Source: Haloterrigena alkaliphila
GTDB lineage: Archaea > Halobacteriota > Halobacteria > Halobacteriales > Natrialbaceae
Direction: 5' to 3'
Assembly (NCBI RefSeq): GCF_017352155.2
Contig: NZ_CP071462.1
Span: forward strand, 806,001 to 870,000
Length of the DNA stretch: 64,000 nucleotides
Part shown: positions 15,433 through 26,446 of the stretch, piece by piece
Layout of the letters: each line of letters opens with the position of its first letter
How positions within the stretch are numbered: the first letter of the stretch is position 1
Made by a program: the position numbers and the translations under genes
Notes under the pieces: model-generated
Databases searched by the model: none
What the model was told of the DNA's origin: nothing
Seen by the model: only the letters and a program-made list of their open reading frames with translations

Positions 15433-17046
15433 CTACCCCTGCCCGACCATTCGATCCTCGTCCTCCCACTCCTCCTGGCGGAGTTCGTACTTCTGGATCT
15501 TGCCGGTGGCCGTGGTCGGCAGTTCCTCGACGAACTCGACCTCCCGGACGACCTTGTAGCCCGCGAGGTTGTCGCGGGTGAACTCGACGAGTTCGTCCCG
15601 CGTCACGCTCGGATCGTCCGGATCGCCGTTGCCCGGCACGACGAACGCCTTCGGCGTCTCGCCCCACTCGTCGCTGGGTGCCGGAATCACCGCAACGTCC
15701 GAGACCTCGGGGTGGTCGAACAGCGTGTCCTCGAGTTCGATGCTCGAGATGTTCTCCCCGCCGGAGATGATGATGTCCTTCTTGCGATCCTGGATCGAGA
15801 TCATCCCGTGCTCGTCGATGGTAGCGAGGTCGCCGGTGTGGTAGTAGCCCTCGACGCGGTCGTTGAACGCCTCCTCGGTCTCCTCGGGCTTGTTCCAGTA
15901 CTTCTCCATGACCTGGTTGCCCCGAACGACGATCTCGCCGATCGAGGCGTCGTCGCGGTCGACGTCGTTGCCGTCCTCGTCGACGACGCGGATCTCGGTG
16001 CCCAGATAGCCCAGCCCCTGTCGTTTCTTGATTGTGAACCGGTCCGAATCGTCGTCGTCGAACGTGCGGCGGGCGTCGGAGGTCGTGATCAGCGGCCCGG
16101 TCTCGGTCGCGCCGTAGACGTGTTTCAGGTACCAGCCGAACTCGTCCTCGACGGTGCGGATGGTGGCCTCCGGCGGGGCCGACCCCGCGGTCGCGATCCG
16201 GACGTCGTTGGCTCCCGTAGTCTCCGGATCGTGCTCCTCGTAGTAGTCGATCAGCATGTTCAGCACCGTCGGCGCGCCGCACATGTAGGAGACGTCCTCG
16301 GTCTGGACCGCCTCGAAGATGTCACCGGCGTCGACCCCGCGCGTACAGACGTGTTTCGCGCCGATCCCCGTCACGGCGTAGATGTGCCCCCAGCCGTTGA
16401 CGTGGAACATCGGCAGCGTCCAGAGGTAGCTATCGTCGTCCCGGAGCTCCTGGTGGGCCGTGACCAGGTAGGCGTGGAGCGTCTCCGAGCGGTGGGTCCG
16501 ACAGACCCCCTTCGGGTCGCCCGTCGTCCCCGAGGTGTAGTTCATCGTGATGATCTCGTCCTCGTCCATCTCGGGGCGGTCGTACTCGGTGCCCGCCTCC
16601 TCGAGCACCGCGTCGAACTCCTCCCATTTCCCCTCGACGGCGTCGGCGTCGTTCGTGATGAACGTCTCCGTCGGCACCTCGTCGCGGATCGGTTCGATCT
16701 TGTCCGCGAAGTCGTAGTCGGCGTAGATGGCGTCGACCTCGGCGTCCTCGAGCATGTACGAGAAGTCCTCGGGCGTCAGCCGGTAGTTCAGCGGCGTGTG
16801 CACCGCGCCGAGTTGCATGCTCCCGTAGGCCGCCTCGAGGTGGTAGTGGGTGTTCGGGTCGAGCACCGCGACGCGGTCGCCCTTCTCGATGCCCCGCTCC
16901 TGCAGCGCCGCCGAGAACCGGTCGGCGCGCTCCCCGAGTTCGTCGTAGGTGTAGCGCTCCCCCGTCGTGGCGACGACGGCCTCCTCGTCCCCGTAGTGGT
17001 CCCGTGCCCGGTCGAGAAAGTCCGTCACGAGCAGTGGTTTGTGCAT
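15433..17046 (-). CDS. Acyl-CoA synthetase / fatty-acid--CoA ligase (AMP-forming)
   Basis: 537 residues. Adenylate-forming motifs: NYTSGTTGDPKGVCRTHR (the phosphate-binding loop, about 168-185), YGATETGP (A5 region), GYYHTGDLATIDEHGMISIQDRKKDIIISGGENIS (A7-A8) and the catalytic lysine in TATGKIQKYELR. It activates a carboxylic acid to acyl-AMP and then acyl-CoA, probably medium or long chain. A TATA-like CATAAT lies about 25 nt upstream. It sits between atpB and atpD on the same strand, interrupting the usual ATP synthase gene order; there is no evident functional link. Confidence 0.93.
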   Translation of the reverse strand: MHKPLLVTDFLDRARDHYGDEEAVVATTGERYTYDELGERADRFSAALQERGIEKGDRVAVLDPNTHYHLEAAYGSMQLGAVHTPLNYRLTPEDFSYMLEDAEVDAIYADYDFADKIEPIRDEVPTETFITNDADAVEGKWEEFDAVLEEAGTEYDRPEMDEDEIITMNYTSGTTGDPKGVCRTHRSETLHAYLVTAHQELRDDDSYLWTLPMFHVNGWGHIYAVTGIGAKHVCTRGVDAGDIFEAVQTEDVSYMCGAPTVLNMLIDYYEEHDPETTGANDVRIATAGSAPPEATIRTVEDEFGWYLKHVYGATETGPLITTSDARRTFDDDDSDRFTIKKRQGLGYLGTEIRVVDEDGNDVDRDDASIGEIVVRGNQVMEKYWNKPEETEEAFNDRVEGYYHTGDLATIDEHGMISIQDRKKDIIISGGENISSIELEDTLFDHPEVSDVAVIPAPSDEWGETPKAFVVPGNGDPDDPSVTRDELVEFTRDNLAGYKVVREVEFVEELPTTATGKIQKYELRQEEWEDEDRMVGQG

Positions 17047-17247
17047 ACGTGTCGTGCGTCAACAACGATTATGAAGGTGGTTTCGATTCCTCCCGGCCGG
17101 CGGTCACGACCGGTACGTTCGTATATCGTTGGCGGTGACGGCGATCGCGGCGGTCGCTCGAGCCGAAACGGACGGCTCCAACTCGAAACGTGAATGGAGG
17201 GGAACGGCAGCGTTCCGTCTCTCGAGTCGGTTCGTCACTGATCACCG

Positions 17248-17262
17248 GCGAAAAAGAACCGA
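17248..17262 (-). terminator. T-tract terminator after atpB
   Basis: About 30 nt past the atpB stop the minus strand reads GGTTCTTTTTCGCC, a T-run of the type that ends archaeal transcripts. It separates the ATP synthase operon from the acyl-CoA ligase gene. No strong stem precedes it. Confidence 0.4.
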
Positions 17263-17292
17263 AAGCGGAGTCGAATCGGGTTCGGAGCGCGA

Positions 17293-18714
17293 TCAGTCGG
17301 CCGACGCTTCGACGGCCTCGGGCTCCTCTTCGCGGTAGTGCTCCTCGATGAGGTCTTCGTCGATGCGGTTGAGTGCCTCCTTGGGCAGCATCGAGAGGAG
17401 GTCCCAGCCGAGCTCGAGCGTGTCGTCGATCGAGCGGTTGGTGTCGTACCCCTGCTGGACGAACTCCGTCTCGAAGCGGTCGGCGAAGTCGAGGAACTTG
17501 TTGTCCCGCTCGCTGAGCGCTTCGCGACCGACGATGTTCACGAGGTCGCGCAGGTCTTCACCCTCCGCGTAGGCGGCGTATATCTGGTCGGAGACGTCGC
17601 CGTGGTCCGCGCGGGTCAGGCCCTCGCCGATCCCGTCGTCCATCAGCCGCGAGAGGCTGGGCAGGACGTTGACCGGCGGCTCGATCCCCTGACTGTTGAG
17701 GTCCCGGTCCATCACGATCTGGCCCTCGGTGATGTACCCGGTCAGGTCCGGAATCGGGTGGGTGTCGTCGTCGCCGGGCATGGTGAGGATCGGAATCTGC
17801 GTGACCGATCCCTCCTTGCCCTCGATTCGACCGGCGCGCTCGTAGAGTTGCGCCAGGTCGGTGTACATGTAGCCGGGGTAGCCACGGCGGCCCGGAACCT
17901 CCTCACGCGCGGCGCCGATCTCGCGCAGCGCCTCGCAGTAGTTGGTCATGTCCGTCAGGATGACCAGCACGTGGTACCCCTTCTCGAAGGCCAGATACTC
18001 GGCCGTGGTCAGCGCGAGTCGCGGGGTGACCTGCCGCTCGACCGCGGGGTCGTCCGCGAGGTTCATGAAGACGACCGAGCGCTCGAGCGCGCCGGTGCGC
18101 TCGAAGTCGTCCATGAACTCATTGGCCTCTTCCGCGGTGATCCCCATCGCACCGAAGATGACGGCGAACTCGGAGCCCTCGTCGTCGTCGCCGCCCTCGT
18201 CCTCTTCGGGAACGGTCGCCTGTCGGGCGATCTGCAGCGCGAGTTCGTTGTGGGGCAGCCCCGATCCGGAGAAGATCGGGAGCTTCTGGCCGCGGACCAG
18301 CGTGTTCATGCCGTCGATGGCGGAGACGCCGGTCTGGATGAACTCCTCGGGGTACTCCCGGGAGTAGGGGTTGATCGCCTTCCCGACGATGTCCTCGCGG
18401 GACTCGGGAACGATCTCCGGGCCGCCGTCGATCGGGTTCCCGGAGCCGTCCAGCACCCGTCCGAGGAGGTCCTCGGTGACGGGCATCTTCATCGTCTCGC
18501 CCAGGAAGCGAACGGAGGCGTTGCGGTCGATCCCGCCGGTCCCCTCGAACACCTGGATCGAGACGATTCCGTCGCTCGATTCCAGCACCTGGCCGCGCAG
18601 CGTTCGCCCGTCTTCGGTTTCGATCTCGACGATCTCGTCGTAGCCGACGGGCTCGTCGACCTCGGCGAACACCAGCGGACCGCTGATTTCCGTGATAGTC
18701 TGATACTCTTTCAT
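17293..18714 (-). CDS. atpB: A-type ATP synthase subunit B (regulatory)
   Basis: 473 residues from ATG at 18714 ([19 protein letters not shown]). Typical elements are [47 protein letters not shown] (the non-catalytic P-loop equivalent without a classical Walker lysine), [38 protein letters not shown] and [24 protein letters not shown]. With three A subunits it forms the A3B3 headpiece. It begins 2 nt after the atpA stop. A longer open extension upstream is the antisense-like shadow of atpA. Confidence 0.97.
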   Translation of the reverse strand: MKEYQTITEISGPLVFAEVDEPVGYDEIVEIETEDGRTLRGQVLESSDGIVSIQVFEGTGGIDRNASVRFLGETMKMPVTEDLLGRVLDGSGNPIDGGPEIVPESREDIVGKAINPYSREYPEEFIQTGVSAIDGMNTLVRGQKLPIFSGSGLPHNELALQIARQATVPEEDEGGDDDEGSEFAVIFGAMGITAEEANEFMDDFERTGALERSVVFMNLADDPAVERQVTPRLALTTAEYLAFEKGYHVLVILTDMTNYCEALREIGAAREEVPGRRGYPGYMYTDLAQLYERAGRIEGKEGSVTQIPILTMPGDDDTHPIPDLTGYITEGQIVMDRDLNSQGIEPPVNVLPSLSRLMDDGIGEGLTRADHGDVSDQIYAAYAEGEDLRDLVNIVGREALSERDNKFLDFADRFETEFVQQGYDTNRSIDDTLELGWDLLSMLPKEALNRIDEDLIEEHYREEEPEAVEASAD

Positions 18715-18716
18715 CG

Positions 18717-20480
<1,764 letters not shown>

Positions 20481-20483
20481 AGT

Positions 20484-20816
20484 TTAGCTGTCTTCGTCCT
20501 CGTCCATCAGGTCGATCCCGATCGCGCGTTTGATCTGCTCGCGCAGTCCGCCGCCACCGGTTCCGCTCCCGATCGTGACGACGACCGGTTCGACGCTCGT
20601 CTCGACCTCCTGCCGGACGTTTCGCGACAGGTGCTCGAGGTCGTCGTCGTGCATGACGACGATCCCGACGCCCTCGTCCTCGAGGGCCGCCGTCGCCGCG
20701 TCGTCTAACCGCTCGTCTTTCTCGTCGTCCGGGACGTTCTCGAACCGACGGACGCCCGCGAGGCGGAAGCCGGTGGTGAACTCCGGACTGCCGACGACTG
20801 CGATTTCCTGGCTCAT
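20484..20816 (-). CDS. atpF: A-type ATP synthase subunit F
   Basis: 110 residues: MSQEIAVVGSPEFTTGFRLAGVRRFENV, then DEGVGIVVMHDDDLEHL and PVVVTIGSGTG, the standard Rossmann-like F subunit that binds D in the rotor. The C-terminal helix LREQIKRAIGIDLMDED is present. Its start overlaps the atpC stop by 4 nt (20813-20816). Confidence 0.95.
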   Translation of the reverse strand: MSQEIAVVGSPEFTTGFRLAGVRRFENVPDDEKDERLDDAATAALEDEGVGIVVMHDDDLEHLSRNVRQEVETSVEPVVVTIGSGTGGGGLREQIKRAIGIDLMDEDEDS

Positions 20817-21880
20817 AGGATCACCAGCTCCTCTTCGATCTCGTTTTCGTCGAGGCCGACCTCCCGACCGCGCGCGATGGCACGGATGTTCTCGACCTCG
20901 CGCTCCTTCGCGAGGATGTACGAGAGCACGGCCGAGACGGAGGTCGGGTAGATGCTCGAGAGCGTATCCGCGTACTCGAGCAACGCAGCGTCTAGTGCGT
21001 GCTCGAACTGGATAAGGCTGTCAGCATCGCGCAGCCGGTCCATCGCTCCCGAGAGCCGGTCGCCGTAGCGCTTGTTGTCGCCGATGTGATCGACGAGCGC
21101 GTCGTAGTCGGTGACGAGACGACTCAGCTCCGAGCGGTCGAACAGGACCCCGCCCTCGATGTAGTAGCTGGCGGGATCGAGGTCCGCCCCGCTGCGAGCG
21201 AGTCGCAGCGCGTTCCGGGCGTTCCGGAAGTCGATCTCCGCCTGCAGGAACTCGACGTACTTCGCCTCCGGTCCCTCCCGGGGCTCGGCCGCCGGGCCGC
21301 GGGAGACGCCCTCGAGCAGGTGCTCGTAGAACGCCCGGTCCAGGGCGTTCTCGAGGGGGACGAGCGCACCGCTCTCCTCGTACTCCTCGTGGGCCGCCTC
21401 GAGGGACTCGGCGTAGATCGTCCGATCGAGGAGTTCGATCCCGTCCCCGATCGTGTCGACCTCGAGCAGTCGGTCGATCGTCCGCTCGTCGAGTTCGCCG
21501 GCCCGGATCAGGTCCGTCCGGATCTCCTCGGGAGTGGAGTCGGTGTAGATTCCGCGGAAGATCGTCTTCAGGTTCCAGACGTCGAACTTCCGGAGGTACC
21601 GGGCGATGAGGTCGTAGAGGTGTCCCTGCGACCAGTCCAGCAGGTCCTGGAAGTGCTTCGCGAGGTTGCGGTTCAGGGCGTACTCGATCAGGTCGACGCC
21701 CGAGAACCGCGCGCCGAGCGCGTTGATCTCGCGCTCGTACTCCGTCTCCTCCATGAACCGTGCGATCTCGCTCGGCCCCATCCGGATCAGCTTGCGATAG
21801 TCTTCGTCCGAGAACAGCGATGCTCGGCGCGACCGCACGCGAGCGTTCACGTATTCCGGATTCGAGGCACCTGCGCTCAT
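20813..21880 (-). CDS. atpC: A-type ATP synthase subunit C
   Basis: 355 residues, matching the AhaC/NtpC family that couples the central stalk to the membrane ring: NPEYVNARVRSRRASLFSDEDYRKLIRMGPSEIARFMEETEY at the start, DLIEYALNRNLAKHF and LKTIFRGIYTDSTPEEI in the middle, and the terminal SAVLSYILAKEREVENIRAIARGREVGL. It overlaps atpE by 4 nt upstream (21877-21880) and atpF by 4 nt downstream, so translation is likely coupled. Confidence 0.96.
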   Translation of the reverse strand: MSAGASNPEYVNARVRSRRASLFSDEDYRKLIRMGPSEIARFMEETEYEREINALGARFSGVDLIEYALNRNLAKHFQDLLDWSQGHLYDLIARYLRKFDVWNLKTIFRGIYTDSTPEEIRTDLIRAGELDERTIDRLLEVDTIGDGIELLDRTIYAESLEAAHEEYEESGALVPLENALDRAFYEHLLEGVSRGPAAEPREGPEAKYVEFLQAEIDFRNARNALRLARSGADLDPASYYIEGGVLFDRSELSRLVTDYDALVDHIGDNKRYGDRLSGAMDRLRDADSLIQFEHALDAALLEYADTLSSIYPTSVSAVLSYILAKEREVENIRAIARGREVGLDENEIEEELVIL

Positions 21881-22458
21881 TGCTCGAAGAGTCGGTTGCT
21901 GATCTCCCGGAGGTTGTCTTCCCAGACGTCCTCGAGGACCGAGTCGAACGTGTTGTTGACCCGGACCCGCGACTGGTCGCTCTCGACGACGACGCCGCCG
22001 AGACAGTCGCGCTCGCCGGCGTACTCGTAGCCGTCGTAGTCCTCGAGGATCGATTCGATCAGTTCCTCGTCGTCCGCGCGACCGTAGACGTTGACGTCGG
22101 CTCCCTCGTCGAACTCGCCGCTCGCGGCCTCGAGGAGGTCGCGGGTGAGTTCCTCGCGGGTGTCGCCCTCGAGGGCGGCGAGCTCGTCCTCGACCTGCTC
22201 GCGGACCTCACCGAGCACGTCGCGGCGGGCCTCCAGGCGCTTCTGTTTCGCCTCCAGTTTCGCACTGGAGAGGCGCTGTTCGCGAAGCTGCTCGATCTCG
22301 CGCTCGACGTCCCGCTCGGCGTCCTCGCGGATCTCGTCGGCGTCCGCCTCGGCGGCCGATTCGATCTCGTCGGCGCGCGCTTCGCCCTCGGCGCGGATGT
22401 CCTCCGCACGCGCGTGGGCCTCTTCTCGAATGTCTTCTACGACTGTGTCCAAACTCAT
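21877..22458 (-). CDS. atpE: A-type ATP synthase subunit E (peripheral stalk)
   Basis: 193 residues from ATG at 22458. Residues 1-90 form a highly charged coiled coil (VVEDIREEAHARAEDIRAEG...), followed by the globular C-terminal domain with CLGGVVVESDQSRVRVNNTFDSVLEDVWEDNLREISNRLF. It pairs with subunit H to form the stator stalk. It follows atpK by 22 nt. Confidence 0.95.
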   Translation of the reverse strand: MSLDTVVEDIREEAHARAEDIRAEGEARADEIESAAEADADEIREDAERDVEREIEQLREQRLSSAKLEAKQKRLEARRDVLGEVREQVEDELAALEGDTREELTRDLLEAASGEFDEGADVNVYGRADDEELIESILEDYDGYEYAGERDCLGGVVVESDQSRVRVNNTFDSVLEDVWEDNLREISNRLFEQ

Positions 22459-22480
22459 TGTGAGAGAAGGGGGTGGTCGG

Positions 22481-22741
22481 TTAGACCAGGAAAATGGCAA
22501 CGATAGCGAAGATGACGAGCGTTTCCGGGAGGACAGTCATGACAATACCCGGAACGAACATGTCGTCGTCTTCGGCGATTGCGCCGACGGCCGCAGCGCC
22601 GATCCCTCGCTCTGCGTATCCTGCAGCGAGTGCAGAAAGACCGACTGCGAGCGCGGCAGCACCCGTGTTAGTGAGGAAGGGCGATTCTTCGACGGTCTGC
22701 TGCAGTGCAATACCGGCCGTATCCGCTAGGGTTTCGATCAT
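22481..22741 (-). CDS. atpK: A-type ATP synthase subunit K (proteolipid ring)
   Basis: 86 residues forming one helical hairpin. The first helix is Gly/Ala-rich (NTGAAALAVGLSALAAGYAERGIGAAAVGA); the second carries the ion-binding glutamate in PGIVMTVLPETLVIFAIVAIFLV. An N-terminal stretch of about 22 residues precedes helix 1 and may act as an insertion signal. Many copies form the rotor ring. It is preceded by 320 bp without a gene, which contains a separate TATA-like box, so it may be transcribed at higher level than the rest. Confidence 0.95.
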   Translation of the reverse strand: MIETLADTAGIALQQTVEESPFLTNTGAAALAVGLSALAAGYAERGIGAAAVGAIAEDDDMFVPGIVMTVLPETLVIFAIVAIFLV

Positions 22742-22800
22742 GGTGAATATGATTCTGAGTTCGATTGCTCCGAACAGCCGTATCTGTCTCTGCGCACCCC

Positions 22801-22806
22801 ATAAAA
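22801..22806 (-). promoter_or_regulatory. Internal promoter upstream of atpK
   Basis: On the minus strand TTTTATGG lies about 60 nt before the atpK ATG, preceded by a T-rich GATTTTTTCGAG. This predicts a start with a leader of about 35 nt. It sits in the 22742-23061 gap, otherwise unusually AT-rich for this genome and without a convincing gene. Confidence 0.4.
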
Positions 22807-23013
22807 CTCTCGAAAAAATCCGATATGGATAAACGATAGTAGCCAGCGCCGCGGATTTTGGATCGCCTAGCCAATAAAATGTCCTTATATGTCACGGACT
22901 CCTGAATAACGGTTCGCGAAAGCAGAAATACGTCTTCCTGTATGGGTACGAGGCCACAGACGATAATCTACTGTGCCGTCACCGATGAGACGCAGCTACC
23001 GAGGGAGTAGGTC

Positions 23014-23036
23014 CCAAAAGAGACGAGACCGTCTAC
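23014..23036 (-). terminator. Possible terminator downstream of atpI
   Basis: The minus strand after the atpI stop reads AGACG-GTCT-CGTCT followed by CTTTTGG, a 5-bp stem with a short T-run. With the separate atpK promoter it suggests that the H-I transcript can end before K. Confidence 0.3.
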
Positions 23037-23061
23037 GAGTCGCGCGCGACGGACCGGGCGA

Positions 23062-25257
23062 TCAGTCGGCGGGCTGAGAGCCTTCGTGACCGAACGGCTC
23101 GTATTCCTCGCCGCCGCCTTCGTAGAACTTCTGGAAGAACTCCACGTACTCGAGGCGGAGCATCTGAATCCCCGCGGCGGTGATCCCCAGCAGGAGCACC
23201 AGCACGTGCCCGAAGACGAACACGAGGATCGCGAGCGGAATCCCGATCCAGGCCGGATCCATCCAGAGCAGTCCGACGAACTCCTGTTCGTAGCCGGAGA
23301 CGTCGTACGTCGGAAGGTTGAACGCGGTGTAGCCGTGGTCCGAGTAGCCGCCGAACACCAGCAGGTTCACCGCGAACGCCATCCCGGCTTTTGCGAGCAG
23401 GACGGCGACCATCCGCAGGTACGAGAGGACGTGACCGAACGCCCACGCGGGCACCTCGAAGACGCCCGCGATACCTTCACCGATGCCGACGAGTACGACC
23501 CCAACGGCGAAAGCCGCTAACGCGACGAGGCCGACGATTTCCGGGATGACGGCGTAGTCAGCGACGAAATCCGGCTTCTGGCCGACGGCGTGGCCGCTGA
23601 AGATCCAGATGAACAGGCCGTTCATCGCGAGGATCCACGAGAGTCTCTCGTAGACGGCGGCCTTGAGCCCGTGGCTGAGTTCGTTGATGAATCCGAGGAT
23701 CAGCCCCAGATTCAGGTGGATCAGCCCGAAGACGAGGCTGAAGACGATCCAGAGGATCGCCCACTCGGTCGACTGCAGCCCCTTATCGAGCGTATCCATG
23801 AATAGATACGTCGACAGCGTGCTGTGGAGCCCCTCGGGCATCCAGTACTCGATGTGAACGCCGAACATCTCGTCGTACAGCCAGCCGAAGATCACCGTGA
23901 ACGCGCCGGCCCAGATGCCGATCGTCCCGACCGCTTTGCCGGCGTCGGAGTCGAACGCCTTCCAGGCGCCGTACCCCATCAGCATGTACAACAGCCCGTA
24001 GCCGATGTCGCCGATCATGTACCCGAACGCGAACGGGTACGTGAGGAAGACGAGCACCGTCGGATCGAGCTCGCTGTACTTGGGCTGGCCGACCATCTTC
24101 ACCAGCAGTTCGAACGGCTTCGCCGGCGTGATGTTCTTGAGGATGACCGGCGGTTGGTCGTCCATCGTGACGGCGCCGCCCTGACCGGTCGTCGTCCCGC
24201 CGTCCGTGGCGGCCCGCTGCTGCTCGGCCTGTGCCGGCTCGGCGTCGGCGGGTTCGTCCTCGCCACCGTCACCGTCGTGGCCGTCCCCGCCGGAGCCGGT
24301 GTGGGCTTCCGCGCCGTGTTCGTGTTCGTCGTAGTCGGCGACCTCGAGTTCCTCGATCTCGACGCTGTCGCCGACGGCGTCGTTCAGCCCGGCGACGAGT
24401 CGATCGTACTCGCTGGCCGGGATCCACCCCTCCGCGACGAACGCGTGCTCGCTCGTCGCGAACTGCAGGGGCGCCTCCGCCTGCTGGACCTCGATGGTCA
24501 GCTCCCGTTCGACCTTGCGGAGGAAGCCGCCGTGCTCGCGCGCGATCTCCTCGAGTTCAGCGTCGATGTCCTCGAGCTGGTACTCGAGTTCCTCCTTGCG
24601 CTCCTCGAGATCGGCGACGTACGCGCTCGGACTCTGTTCGGTGTCGGGCACCTCGTGACGGGTGACGTCGACGCCGACCAGGGCGTCGTCGAGCGGCGCC
24701 TCGCCGGCGTCGTCCGTGGGCGCGGCCACGACGGCCACGACGTCGCCGCCGGTAAACGTCTCGAAGGCTCGGATCTCGTCGGACGCGGCGATCGCGGCTT
24801 CGATCTGGTCGACCGGTCCCTCGACGACGGTGACGTCGACCGTCTCGTACCCCGACAGCAGGTCGAGGTCGATCCCCAACTCCGCGAAGGGGGCCACGCG
24901 GTCGATCTTCTCCTCGACCCGCCGGAGCTCGTCGTTGACCTCGCTGCGGCGGTCGTCGAGTTCGTTGACGCGGGTCCGGATCTCCTCGAGTCGATCCTCC
25001 CAGCCGTCTTCGAGTGTTCCCTGTTCGGCCCCTGTGTCGGACAGCTCCAGGGTGCTCTCGAGGGCCCGGACGGTCACCAGCTTCTCGGAGCCCCGGTCGG
25101 CGCCCTCGATGGGCTCGCCGTTGTCGAACCCCTGCCAGGAGCCGTCGTAGTCCGAGAGGTGAACCAGGTTCAACTCGTGGACCGTCTCGATGACCGCGGG
25201 CATGACGCCCTTGGATCCGGTCACCGAGACCTTGCTCATCTGCTCAGGTCTGAGCAT
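23062..25257 (-). CDS. atpI: A-type ATP synthase subunit I (membrane stator, a-subunit)
   Basis: 731 residues. The first half is a coiled-coil cytoplasmic arm beginning MLRPEQMSKVSVTG; the second half has seven or eight membrane helices, with PFAFGYMIGDIGYGLLYM and GHVLSYLRMVAVLLAKAGMA carrying the conserved arginine of the proton half-channels. Between them lies an acidic His-rich insertion (about 305-360, DEHEHGAEAHTGSGGDGHDG...), unusual outside halophiles. It overlaps the end of atpH by 14 nt. Confidence 0.96.
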   Translation of the reverse strand: MLRPEQMSKVSVTGSKGVMPAVIETVHELNLVHLSDYDGSWQGFDNGEPIEGADRGSEKLVTVRALESTLELSDTGAEQGTLEDGWEDRLEEIRTRVNELDDRRSEVNDELRRVEEKIDRVAPFAELGIDLDLLSGYETVDVTVVEGPVDQIEAAIAASDEIRAFETFTGGDVVAVVAAPTDDAGEAPLDDALVGVDVTRHEVPDTEQSPSAYVADLEERKEELEYQLEDIDAELEEIAREHGGFLRKVERELTIEVQQAEAPLQFATSEHAFVAEGWIPASEYDRLVAGLNDAVGDSVEIEELEVADYDEHEHGAEAHTGSGGDGHDGDGGEDEPADAEPAQAEQQRAATDGGTTTGQGGAVTMDDQPPVILKNITPAKPFELLVKMVGQPKYSELDPTVLVFLTYPFAFGYMIGDIGYGLLYMLMGYGAWKAFDSDAGKAVGTIGIWAGAFTVIFGWLYDEMFGVHIEYWMPEGLHSTLSTYLFMDTLDKGLQSTEWAILWIVFSLVFGLIHLNLGLILGFINELSHGLKAAVYERLSWILAMNGLFIWIFSGHAVGQKPDFVADYAVIPEIVGLVALAAFAVGVVLVGIGEGIAGVFEVPAWAFGHVLSYLRMVAVLLAKAGMAFAVNLLVFGGYSDHGYTAFNLPTYDVSGYEQEFVGLLWMDPAWIGIPLAILVFVFGHVLVLLLGITAAGIQMLRLEYVEFFQKFYEGGGEEYEPFGHEGSQPAD

Positions 25258-25576
25258 GCACGTCCTCCTGGAACAGTTCGACGACGTGGTCGGTCACTTC
25301 GTCGACCCGATCTCGGGCTTGCGCTGCGAGCGTCTCTCGCTCCTGCTCGCCCTCCTCGAGGACGCGTTCGCACTCCGCGTCGATCTCTTCGCGCGCCTCC
25401 TCGAGGCGACGCTCCCTGAGTTCGCGCGCCTCCTGTTCCGCTTCCGTGCGGATCTCCTCGGCTCGTTCCCGGGCCTCGGCGATCCGCTCGTCGCGGTCGT
25501 TCTGTGCCAATGCGACGATCTCGTCGGCCTCGTCCTCCGCCGACTTAATTCGTTCGAGAACCTCTGGCCTCGGCAT
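25244..25576 (-). CDS. atpH: A-type ATP synthase subunit H (peripheral stalk)
   Basis: 110 residues, almost entirely a charged coiled coil (IKSAEDEADEIVALAQNDRDERIAEARERAEEI...), matching the AhaH subunit that pairs with E. It is the first gene of the operon. A GGAG sequence lies a few bases before the ATG and a TATA-like box about 34 nt upstream. Confidence 0.92.
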   Translation of the reverse strand: MPRPEVLERIKSAEDEADEIVALAQNDRDERIAEARERAEEIRTEAEQEARELRERRLEEAREEIDAECERVLEEGEQERETLAAQARDRVDEVTDHVVELFQEDVHAQT

Positions 25577-25606
25577 ACTCCTATCGGGTGAAATTTACGA
25601 GAGCGC

Positions 25607-25612
25607 GTATAT
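25607..25612 (-). promoter_or_regulatory. Promoter of the ATP synthase operon
   Basis: The minus strand reads CCATATACGCG, with the TATA-like core at 25607-25612, about 34 nt before the atpH ATG. This allows a leader of about 8 nt, just enough to include the GGAG site. Confidence 0.45.
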
Positions 25613-25733
25613 GGTAGTTGCGAAAGTGAGCGACCACTCGTCGGGGGGCGCCCGATCGACAGCGCTCGAGTATCCGTCCGCCGTGACCGACCGAACAGTA
25701 GACATATCCCGATCCGTCTGAAATCCCTCCGTA

Positions 25734-26357
25734 ATGGGAGTCCTCGAGAACAAAGCCCGGGCCCGACTGTTCTACAAGTACCTCTCGACGGTATACGACC
25801 GAATCAATCCCTTCGTCTGGAACGAGGAGATGCGCACCGCGGCCCTCGAGTTGCTCGACCTCGAGTCCGAGATGACGGTGCTGGACGTCGGCTGTGGCAC
25901 CGGCTTCGCGACTGCCGGGCTGCTCGAGCACGTCGACGAGGTGTACGCCCTCGACCAGAGCGAACACCAGCTCGAGCAGGCCTACGCAAAGTTCGGCAAG
26001 CGCGCCCCGCCGGTCCACTTCCACCGCGGCGACGCCGAACGGCTGCCCTTCGCGACGGACACGTTCGACGTCGTCTGGTCCTCGGGCTCGATCGAGTACT
26101 GGCCGACCCCGATCCTCGCGCTCCGGGAGTTTCGCCGCGTGCTGAAACCCGGCGGACAGGTGCTCGTCGTCGGGCCGAACTACCCCGACAATTTCCTCGC
26201 CCAGAAGCTGGCCGACTCGATCATGCTCTTCTACGACGAGTACGAGGCCGACCGCATGTTCAAGCGGGCCGGCTTCGAGGACGTCAAACACGCCTTCATG
26301 GGGCCGTCGTACAACCCCGAGGTCGCGATCACGACAATTGCGCGCGCGCCCGAGTAA
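25734..26357 (+). CDS. SAM-dependent methyltransferase (class I, UbiE/MPBQ-like)
   Basis: 207 residues. Motif I is VLDVGCGTGFAT (about 48-59), then the acidic SAM-binding residue in VYALDQSEHQLEQA, GDAERLPFATDTFDVVWSSGSIEYWP (motif II region) and EFRRVLKPGGQVLVVGPN (motif III). The N-terminus KARARLFYKYLSTVYDRINPFVW resembles quinone methyltransferases, so menaquinone or another isoprenoid quinone is a reasonable substrate, but this is inference. A TATA-like CATATC lies about 27 nt upstream, so the mRNA is probably leaderless. It is divergent from the ATP synthase operon. Confidence 0.88.
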   Translation: MGVLENKARARLFYKYLSTVYDRINPFVWNEEMRTAALELLDLESEMTVLDVGCGTGFATAGLLEHVDEVYALDQSEHQLEQAYAKFGKRAPPVHFHRGDAERLPFATDTFDVVWSSGSIEYWPTPILALREFRRVLKPGGQVLVVGPNYPDNFLAQKLADSIMLFYDEYEADRMFKRAGFEDVKHAFMGPSYNPEVAITTIARAPE

Positions 26358-26446
26358 TTCGGCGGTAACGCAACGTCCCGTCGGACTGTCCCGTTTCGGA
26401 GCGAGCAACGAGCGCCGCGCCACCGCCGCGTCTAATTTGCTCGTCG

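Noticed and set aside
22940-23008. A 22-codon plus-strand frame in the atpI-atpK gap
   Set aside because: Too short, no promoter at a fitting distance and no protein-like features.
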